Assembly: GCA_007119405.1 (NCBI GenBank)
Contig: SKPT01000653.1
Coordinates: forward strand, 1-10,749
From: Phycisphaeraceae bacterium
GTDB taxonomy: Bacteria > Planctomycetota > Phycisphaerae > Phycisphaerales > Phycisphaeraceae
Direction of reading: 5' to 3'
DNA: 10,749 nucleotides
Position numbers and translations under genes: made by a program. Shown one piece after another: positions 5,853 to 10,749 of this stretch. Below the pieces are notes generated by a model that worked only from the letters and a program-made list of their open reading frames with translations, did not search any database and was not told where the DNA came from. Every line of letters begins with the position of its first letter. Position 1 is the stretch's first letter.

Positions 5853-7430
5853 ATGCCCGAGTCCGCCACGCGCATTTGCCTGCTGATCATGCTGGGGCTT
5901 ATGCTCGGGTCCATGCCCCGTCCCGCCGCTGCGTTCGAGCTGGAGGAAGCCACCGTTGCCGCCGTCCACGAGGCGATGCTTGCCGGTCGGCTCACCGCGG
6001 GCGAGCTGGTCGCGGCCTACCTCGATCGGATCGAGCAGCACGAGCGGCGGTTTGAGCTCAACGCGATCATCCTCGTCAACCCACAGGCGCTCGAGGACGC
6101 CGCCGCCCTCGACGCCCACCTCGCCCGCACCGGTGAGCTCGTCGGGCCGATGCATGGCCTGCCGGTGATCGTCAAGGACAACATGGATACCGCCGGGCTC
6201 GAGAGCACCGCCGGGTCGGCGGCGATGAAGGGCTACGTCCCCGCCGACGACGCCTTCATCGTGCAACGGCTCCGACAGGCCGGGGCCATCGTGCTCGCCA
6301 AGTCCAACATGGGCGAGTGGGCGATCCACCCCTATCGCAACGTCAGCGCCACGCTTGGCGAGACGCGCAACGTCTACAACCTCGCCGACCCCACGCCGGG
6401 CTCCAGCGGCGGCACCGCGGTGGCGCTGGCGGCCAACCTCGGGATGCTCGGCCTGGGCACCGACACGGGCAGCTCGATCCGCGGGCCGGCGTCCCGGCTC
6501 GCGATCGTGGGCCTGCGGCCGACCATCGGCCTGGTCAGCCGCGGCGGCGTCATCCCCCAGCATTACACCCGCGACGCCGTCGGCCCGATGACCCGCACGG
6601 TCGAGGACACCGCCCGCTTGCTGGACGTGATCGCCGGCTTCGACCCCGACGACGCCATGACCCGCCACGGTCAGCCCCACATCCCCGCCAGCTACGCCCG
6701 GAGCCTTGACGCCGGGGCCATCGCCTCGATGCGCGTCGGCGTGCTGCGGGTGCTCAGTGACGCCGATGCGGCCGACGCGCGGATCCTCGTCCATTTCGAG
6801 CAGGCCCTGGCCGACCTGCAAGCCCTGGGCGCCGAGCTGGTCGATCCTTTCGAGGTGGTGCGCTTCGAGGAGCTTGCCGCCGACCTCTGGTGCCATGCGT
6901 TCGCCCACGACCTGGGGCGGTTCCTGGCCCGGGCGCACGATCCGCCGATCCGCACGCTGCGCGAGGCCTACGACGCGGGCACGTACACCGAGCACATCGC
7001 CGGGCCGCTGCGCGAGGCGGTCGAGGCGACGACCGCGCCGCGCGACCAGACCCCGCCGTGCACGGATCACCTGACGGATCAGCGGCGGATCGCCCTGCGC
7101 GAGGCGATCGAAGCGGCGATGGACGCCGCCGACGTGGACCTGATCGTCTACCCCACGTGGAGCCATCCCCCGCGGCCGATCGCCGACCCCGGCGGGCCGT
7201 TCGGCAACAACAGCTCGCGCATCGCGCCGCACACCGGGCAGCCGGCGATCACGGTGCCGATGGGGTTTCTGGACAACGACCTGCCCGTGGGTTTGCAGAT
7301 GCTCGGGCGCCTGTTTGCCGAGCAGACCCTGCTTGACGCGGCCTATGCGTATGAGCAGGCCACGCAGCATCGCCGTCCGCCGCGGCCCGAGGCGGACGCC
7401 GCACCCGCAATTGGTGCCGAGGCCCCGTGA
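5853..7430 (+). CDS. Exported amidase-signature family hydrolase
   Basis: A 525-residue amidase-signature enzyme that hydrolyses a C-N amide bond. The Ser-cisSer-Lys triad is visible: K108 in GLPVIVKDNMDT, S184 in TPGSSGGTAVALAANLG, and nucleophile S208 in GLGTDTGSSIRGPAS; the 24-residue gap between the serines is the family norm. The C-terminal family block HTGQPAITVPMGF is present. Residues 1-27 (hydrophobic ICLLIMLGLMLGSM, then PRPAAA) form a Sec signal peptide, so the enzyme is probably periplasmic or surface-located, unlike GatA of tRNA amidotransferase. ATG 5853 is chosen over upstream in-frame starts because the signal peptide begins there and AGGAG (5839-5843) lies 9 bases before it. 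A dehydratase gene follows after 26 bases, suggesting a two-gene unit. The amide substrate is unknown. Confidence 0.9.
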   Translation: MPESATRICLLIMLGLMLGSMPRPAAAFELEEATVAAVHEAMLAGRLTAGELVAAYLDRIEQHERRFELNAIILVNPQALEDAAALDAHLARTGELVGPMHGLPVIVKDNMDTAGLESTAGSAAMKGYVPADDAFIVQRLRQAGAIVLAKSNMGEWAIHPYRNVSATLGETRNVYNLADPTPGSSGGTAVALAANLGMLGLGTDTGSSIRGPASRLAIVGLRPTIGLVSRGGVIPQHYTRDAVGPMTRTVEDTARLLDVIAGFDPDDAMTRHGQPHIPASYARSLDAGAIASMRVGVLRVLSDADAADARILVHFEQALADLQALGAELVDPFEVVRFEELAADLWCHAFAHDLGRFLARAHDPPIRTLREAYDAGTYTEHIAGPLREAVEATTAPRDQTPPCTDHLTDQRRIALREAIEAAMDAADVDLIVYPTWSHPPRPIADPGGPFGNNSSRIAPHTGQPAITVPMGFLDNDLPVGLQMLGRLFAEQTLLDAAYAYEQATQHRRPPRPEADAAPAIGAEAP

Positions 7431-7444
7431 GCCGGGCCGGGAAT

Positions 7445-7450
7445 AGGGGA
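7445..7450 (+). promoter_or_regulatory. RBS supporting a rare ATT start for the second dehydratase
   Basis: AGGGGA ends seven bases before ATT 7457 when counted from AGGGG (7445-7449). A stop codon in the same frame lies at 7451-7453, so no start further upstream is possible. The nearby ATG at 7450 is in another frame, touches the purine run directly, and stops after six codons. Confidence 0.55.
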
Positions 7451-7456
7451 TGAGCC

Positions 7457-8602
7457 ATTCGCATTCGTGACATCCGCATCCTGCCGCTGCGCGGCGCCAC
7501 GCCCGACGGCGGGTGGGACGAGCGCCTCACCGACACCGAGCTCAACCTGCACACGCTCATCGAGCTGGTGACCGACGAGGGCGTCACCGGCGTCGGCAGC
7601 GTCTTCACCTCGGCCAGCCTCGTCCGCGGCGCCGTCGAGGCGATGCGCCCGCTGCTCCTGGGCGCCTCGGCCATCGACCCGGTCGTCACCAGCGAGACCC
7701 TGCACCAGCACACCTTCTGGCAGGGCCGCGGCGGCGCGATCACCCACGCCATCTCCGGCATCGACATCGCCCTGTGGGACATCCTCGGCAAGGTCACCGG
7801 CCAACCCATCAGTCGACTGCTCGGCGGCCGGCGACGCGAGACGATCAAACCCTACGGCTCACTGCTCATGGCCGAGCCCGCCGTCATGCGCCAACGCCTC
7901 GAAGAGGCCATGGCCCGCGGGTTCAAGGCCTTGAAGATCGGCTGGGGGCCCTTCGGCCGCGTCGACCGCGCCACCGACGAGGCGATCGTCCGCGCCGCCC
8001 GCGACGCCGTCGGGCCCGACGTCGAGCTCATGGTCGACGCCGGCGGCTCCGACGCCTACTGGCCGCACGGCTACAAGTGGGCCATCAACACCGCCCGCAT
8101 GCTCGCCGAGCACGACGTGACCTGGTTCGAGGAGCCGCTGCGCCCCGACGACATCGACGGCTACGTCAAGCTCTGCGAGCACAGCCCTGTGCCCATCGCC
8201 GCGGGCGAGGTGCTCACGCGCCGGCAGGCGTTCCTGCCCTGGATCGAGCGCCACGCGGTCGACTGCATCCAGCCGGACGTGACCAAGGTGGGCGGCCTGA
8301 GCGAGGTGCACCGCATCGGGCAGTACGCCGACGACCACGCGATCCTGCTCGTGCCGCACGGGTGGAACACGGCCGTGGGGTTGGCGGCGGACCTGCAACT
8401 GGTCGCCGCCGCGGCGCAGGCGCGATGGGTCGAGTACATCACGCCGGCGCCCTACATCGAGGATCTGCTGGCCGAGCCGATCAAGCTCGACGAGCAGGGC
8501 CAGGTGGTGATCCCCGACGCCCCGGGCCTGGGCATGCGATGGAATGCCGAAGGCATCGCCCGGCACAGCGGCGGGATGAGCCTGACCGACCCGGGAAGGT
8601 GA
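7457..8602 (+). CDS. Second enolase-superfamily dehydratase/racemase (mandelate racemase subgroup), probable ATT start
   Basis: With an ATT start the protein has 381 residues and the complete capping-domain strand IRIRDIRILPLRG that opens most family members. The first conventional in-frame start, GTG 7568, would remove 37 residues of this conserved domain. The capping domain continues through SGIDIALWDILGK (100-112) to SRLLGGR. Barrel residues: K160 in ALKIGWGPFG, metal ligands D194 (MVDAGGSDAYW), E225 (WFEEPL) and E251 (IAAGEVL), and the His-Asp dyad D274 (IQPDVTKVGG) with H301 (VPHGWNT). The second lysine of the mandelate-racemase KxK motif is present and the first is Ala, so a dehydratase or one-base epimerase is possible. 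All catalytic residues are intact. Substrate is unknown; co-location with an exported amidase suggests an acid released from an N-acyl or amide compound (inference). A stem-loop surrounds the stop codon. Confidence 0.85.
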   Translation: MRIRDIRILPLRGATPDGGWDERLTDTELNLHTLIELVTDEGVTGVGSVFTSASLVRGAVEAMRPLLLGASAIDPVVTSETLHQHTFWQGRGGAITHAISGIDIALWDILGKVTGQPISRLLGGRRRETIKPYGSLLMAEPAVMRQRLEEAMARGFKALKIGWGPFGRVDRATDEAIVRAARDAVGPDVELMVDAGGSDAYWPHGYKWAINTARMLAEHDVTWFEEPLRPDDIDGYVKLCEHSPVPIAAGEVLTRRQAFLPWIERHAVDCIQPDVTKVGGLSEVHRIGQYADDHAILLVPHGWNTAVGLAADLQLVAAAAQARWVEYITPAPYIEDLLAEPIKLDEQGQVVIPDAPGLGMRWNAEGIARHSGGMSLTDPGR

Positions 8603-8615
8603 CGGATTTTCCGGG
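8590..8615 (+). terminator. Stem-loop spanning the end of the second dehydratase gene
   Basis: CCCGGGAA (8590-8597) can pair with TTTCCGGG (8608-8615), giving 8 base pairs including one G-U, with a 10-base loop that contains the TGA stop (8600-8602). No U-tract follows, so it is not a standard intrinsic terminator. It may slow polymerase or protect the 3' end of the message from exonucleases. Confidence 0.3.
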
Positions 8616-8646
8616 ATGCGAAAGATAGCAAGCAAGTGCCCGGTGC

Positions 8647-8655
8647 TGGTACAAT
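8647..8655 (+). promoter_or_regulatory. Extended -10 promoter for the PEP-CTERM gene
   Basis: TGGTACAAT combines a TACAAT -10 hexamer (8650-8655, 5 of 6 consensus bases) with the upstream TG of an extended -10 element. No strong -35 is visible 16-18 bases upstream, which is normal for this promoter type. The predicted start near 8662 leaves a leader of about 78 bases before ATG 8740. The RBS GGAGG (8729-8733) is 6 bases from the ATG. This implies that the surface-protein gene is transcribed separately from the amidase unit. Confidence 0.6.
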
Positions 8656-8739
8656 GGTGGCTGCACGTCCGGCAGCACGAAGGCGCGCACGGCATCCAGG
8701 CCCGACCGCCCGCCGGCATCTCTCGACTGGAGGGCGAAC

Positions 8740-10452
8740 ATGAAACCTTGGACAGGGGCGGTCGTGATCCTCGTGGCTTCAGGTGTCACCGGGCCGATGG
8801 CCGAGGCGGCCGAGGTCCACTGGCTCAGCGATGACGATGGCGCCTGGGTGTTGGCCGAGCATTGGTCCAGCGCTCCGGCGCTGCCCGGGGCCGGCGACGC
8901 AGTGGTGATCGATCGCCGCGCCAGCCCCACGCGGCCGAGCGACGGCTGGCTGGTGACGCTGGACAGCGGCGCGCACACGATCGGCGAACTGCTGTTGGCC
9001 GAGCGCCTCGCGCTGCTCGGGGCGGGAGCGGCCCTGAGCGTCGAGGCGGACATTGAGCTGCACAATGCCCTGCTTGTGGCCGATGGCGGCGTGCTCGGCA
9101 GCACGGGCGCGACGATCCTCGCGGGCGCGGACGACGCCGGCCTCGCCGAGGTGCGGAACCTGGACAGCCGCTGGCACGTCGCCGACCGGCTCGAGCTCGA
9201 CGGGCGCGAGGCCGGCGACGCCGCGGCCGCGCTGCTGCGCGTCGCGGACGGGGCGCGTGTCAACGTGGGAAGCACGCTGCTGGTGCAGGGCTCGGCGGTG
9301 GTGGACTTGCCTGCCGGTGCGACGCTCAGTGGCGTGCCCGTGCGCCCGATGCTCATCGAGGGGCACATGGGTGGGATCATGGGCATCGGCGGTGGGGCGT
9401 TCGGGGCGGACTTTGCCAGCGGTGGGCCCGCCGCGTCGCTCGACATCCTCGACGGCGGTCGGGTCACCGCCTACTCGGTCGCCGCCGCCTACAACCTGGC
9501 CGACGTCGCCAGCGTCGCCGTCGCCGGCGAGGCCTCGGCACTGGAGCTCGACCGCATGACCGTGGCGGTCAACGGCCAGGCCACGCTCACCGTCAGCGAC
9601 GGTGGGCGCGTCGTCATCGGCGAGGTGATGAACATCGGCTGGGGCCCCGCGGCCGTTGGCCAGGTCGAGATTCGCGACGCCGAGAGCCGGCTGGAAGTCG
9701 GCTCCGAGCTGCGCGTCGGCGACGTCAGCGGCGCCACGGGAAGCCTGGGCATCGATCAGCAGGCGATCGTCGAGGTCGCCGGCACCGTGCTGGTGCGGCC
9801 GACCGGTCGCGTCGACGTGCTGGACGGCCGCTTGGAGGTTGGAACGCTCAGCAGCGCCGGCCGGGTTGCGCTGGCAAGTGCCGGGCAGCTCAGCATCGCC
9901 GGCGACCTGGAGCTCGAGGCCGGCTCGACGTTGAGCATCGGCATCCACGGGGCCGGCCACGGGTGGGTCGAGGTTGACGGCCTGGCCAGCCTCGGCGGAA
10001 CGCTTGCGCTCGCCCCGGCGCCCGGGGCCCCGGTCCACGACGAGCTCACGCTGCTGACAGCCGCCGGCATCGATGGCCAGTTCACCGTGGTGCTTGACGA
10101 TGCGGTCGTCGGCCGATGGCACGCCTTGGTGCGACATGAGCCGGATCGCGTCCTCGCCACGCTCTACCTGCTCGGCGACATGAACCTCGACGGCGTCGTC
10201 GACACTGGCGACGTGGCGCCGTTCATCCTGGCATTGACCGACCCCGGCAGCTACATGAGCCAGTATGGCATCGATCAGGAGACGATGATCGCGCTGGGCG
10301 ACATCAACCGGGACGGCGCCTTCGACACCGGCGACGTGGCGCCATTGGTGCAACTGCTCGTCGGCGGCGGTTCGCAGAGCGTGCCGGAGCCGGGCTCGCT
10401 GGCGCTGTTGGGGCTCGGGGCAATGGCGCTGCTGCGGCGCAGTCGCCCATGA
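8740..10452 (+). CDS. Exported repetitive beta-helical protein with dockerin motifs and PEP-CTERM tail
   Basis: A 570-residue predicted cell-surface protein. Residues 1-24 form a signal peptide ending AEAA. Residues 30-470 are low-complexity, Gly/Ala/Val/Asp-rich and made of loosely repeated strand units (ILDGGRVTAYSVAAA at 236-250, LTVSDGGRVVIGEVMNIGWG at 283-302, LEVGSELRVGDVSGATGS at 318-335), like autotransporter-type beta-helix passengers. Two type I dockerin calcium loops follow: D480-x-N-x-D-G-x-x-D-x-x-D491 and D521-x-N-x-D-G-x-x-D-x-x-D532. The end is a PEP-CTERM signal: VPEP (548-551), hydrophobic SLALLGLGAMALL, then RRSRP. In known systems an exosortase cuts such tails after membrane insertion and couples the protein to the envelope. 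In planctomycetes, dockerin-like repeats are common on such proteins without true cellulosomes. Binding partner and role are unknown; no exosortase gene lies in the window. Confidence 0.88.
   Translation: MKPWTGAVVILVASGVTGPMAEAAEVHWLSDDDGAWVLAEHWSSAPALPGAGDAVVIDRRASPTRPSDGWLVTLDSGAHTIGELLLAERLALLGAGAALSVEADIELHNALLVADGGVLGSTGATILAGADDAGLAEVRNLDSRWHVADRLELDGREAGDAAAALLRVADGARVNVGSTLLVQGSAVVDLPAGATLSGVPVRPMLIEGHMGGIMGIGGGAFGADFASGGPAASLDILDGGRVTAYSVAAAYNLADVASVAVAGEASALELDRMTVAVNGQATLTVSDGGRVVIGEVMNIGWGPAAVGQVEIRDAESRLEVGSELRVGDVSGATGSLGIDQQAIVEVAGTVLVRPTGRVDVLDGRLEVGTLSSAGRVALASAGQLSIAGDLELEAGSTLSIGIHGAGHGWVEVDGLASLGGTLALAPAPGAPVHDELTLLTAAGIDGQFTVVLDDAVVGRWHALVRHEPDRVLATLYLLGDMNLDGVVDTGDVAPFILALTDPGSYMSQYGIDQETMIALGDINRDGAFDTGDVAPLVQLLVGGGSQSVPEPGSLALLGLGAMALLRRSRP
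10199..10220 (+). repeat. Dockerin DNA repeat, copy 1
   Basis: This 22-base segment, which encodes VDTGDVAP within the first dockerin loop, matches the segment at 10322-10343 in 21 of 22 bases. The identity extends to wobble positions, suggesting recent duplication or gene conversion between the two calcium-loop motifs. Confidence 0.7.
10322..10343 (+). repeat. Dockerin DNA repeat, copy 2
   Basis: Second copy, 123 bases downstream of the first. It encodes FDTGDVAP in the second dockerin loop and differs from copy 1 by a single silent T/C change. Confidence 0.7.
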
Positions 10453-10536
10453 TGCGCTTCCGCCAACACCTTCGGCGCATAGGCAACAGGGCCCCCTGCG
10501 CGTCGGGCGCAAGTGGCCGCGCCGGTCGCCGCAGAT
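10453..10536. other. Convergent intergenic region with GC-rich inverted repeats
   Basis: This 84-base gap separates two genes that point at each other. It holds CAGGG-CC-CCCTG (10487-10498) and TGCGC-GTCGG-GCGCA (10497-10511), plus a looser ATGCG/CGCAT pair (10452-10456 and 10476-10480). None is followed by a T-run on either strand, so bidirectional termination is possible but not shown. Confidence 0.3.
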
Positions 10537-10749
10537 TTACCCGAATCTCGCGCCGCGTGGCCCTCGCCGCCGCAGCAGCATCAACCCACCCACGCCCAGC
10601 AGCGCGTGCCGCACCGCATCGCCGGGCAGCAGCAGGGTCATGTTGCCCGGTTCGCGACCTTGTAACTCGATGTAATAGTCTCCATCCAACCTGTAGATGC
10701 CAAAGTGATTGGGCCCCTCTTCATTTCCAAGAAACGTCCCGTCGGTGAA
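10537..10749 (-). CDS. Partial gene: C-terminal 70 residues of a probable C-terminally anchored surface protein
   Basis: On the minus strand an uninterrupted frame enters at the right window edge and ends at TAA (10539-10537). The visible part begins FTDGTFLGNEEGPNHFGIYR and continues through LDGDYYIELQGREPGN, a pattern of short polar strands. It ends with PGDAVRHALLGVGGLMLLRR plus RGPRGARFG. A Pro-rich approach, a short hydrophobic segment and an Arg cluster at the extreme C-terminus are the layout of PEP-CTERM-like sorting signals, although the VPEP motif is missing. The gene converges on the PEP-CTERM gene. The N-terminus lies outside the window, so function is unknown. Wobble positions are mostly G/C but less uniformly than in neighbours (GAT, TAT, TTA and CAA occur). 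Confidence 0.6.
   Translation of the reverse strand, partial: FTDGTFLGNEEGPNHFGIYRLDGDYYIELQGREPGNMTLLLPGDAVRHALLGVGGLMLLRRRGPRGARFG

Noticed and set aside
5811..7370. 519-codon minus-strand open frame opposite the amidase
   Set aside because: The amidase triad and signal peptide are clear on the plus strand. The antisense translation is His/Arg/Gly-rich without domains.
7450..7470. ATG at 7450 as the start of the second dehydratase
   Set aside because: It is in a different frame, encodes only MSHSHS before a stop, and the purine-rich RBS touches the ATG with no spacing.
7513..8628. 371-codon plus-strand frame overlapping the second dehydratase
   Set aside because: Arg/His/Pro-rich out-of-frame translation. 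The correct frame keeps all enolase-superfamily catalytic residues.
8779..10512. 577-codon minus-strand open frame opposite the PEP-CTERM gene
   Set aside because: The plus strand has a signal peptide, dockerin loops, sorting tail, RBS and promoter. The minus frame has none of these.
1..10749. A defence system, phage, transposon or CRISPR array
   Set aside because: No transposase, integrase, nuclease, toxin or regular spaced repeats were seen. All well-supported genes are metabolic, membrane or surface proteins.

Overview
The window is about 70% GC. It encodes enolase-superfamily sugar-acid dehydratases, a pectate-lyase-like exported protein, and a large exported protein ending in paired dockerin motifs and a PEP-CTERM sorting tail. 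Dockerin plus PEP-CTERM on one polypeptide, scattered two- and three-gene catabolic units, and TTG starts together suggest a planctomycete, probably Phycisphaerae-like. This lineage call is inference from gene content; there is no rRNA or marker gene to confirm it. No tRNA, rRNA, CRISPR array, insertion sequence or phage gene was seen.

Layout, left to right. (1) 80-3910, plus strand: a secreted right-handed beta-helix protein, a short possible leader peptide, a DapA/N-acetylneuraminate-lyase-type aldolase, and a mandelate racemase/galactonate dehydratase-type enzyme that overlaps the aldolase by 4 bases (TTGA). The simplest reading is extracellular release of an acidic sugar, cytoplasmic dehydration to a 2-keto-3-deoxy acid, then retro-aldol cleavage. 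The substrate cannot be read from the sequence. (2) 3928-5571, minus strand: a five-helix membrane protein with a C-terminal alpha/beta-hydrolase domain (Abhydrolase_9 type), convergent with unit 1 after only 17 bases. (3) 5572-5852: a divergent intergenic region, with an unexplained coding-like stretch on the minus strand. (4) 5853-8602, plus strand: an exported amidase-signature hydrolase followed after 26 bases by a second enolase-superfamily dehydratase, which appears to start at a rare ATT codon. (5) 8603-8739: an intergenic region with a clear extended -10 promoter and a stem-loop around the preceding stop codon. (6) 8740-10452, plus strand: the PEP-CTERM/dockerin surface protein. (7) 10537-10749, minus strand: the C-terminal end of another gene, running off the window, whose tail looks like a diverged C-terminal sorting signal.

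The most interesting points are the non-AUG starts (two TTG and one probable ATT), the loss of the usual catalytic tyrosine in the aldolase, the variant acid/base residues in the first dehydratase, the possible 21-codon leader ORF that runs into the aldolase start, and two convergent genes that both seem to encode C-terminally anchored surface proteins. I did not find a clearly new multi-gene system. The window reads mainly as accessory carbohydrate catabolism plus cell-surface genes.
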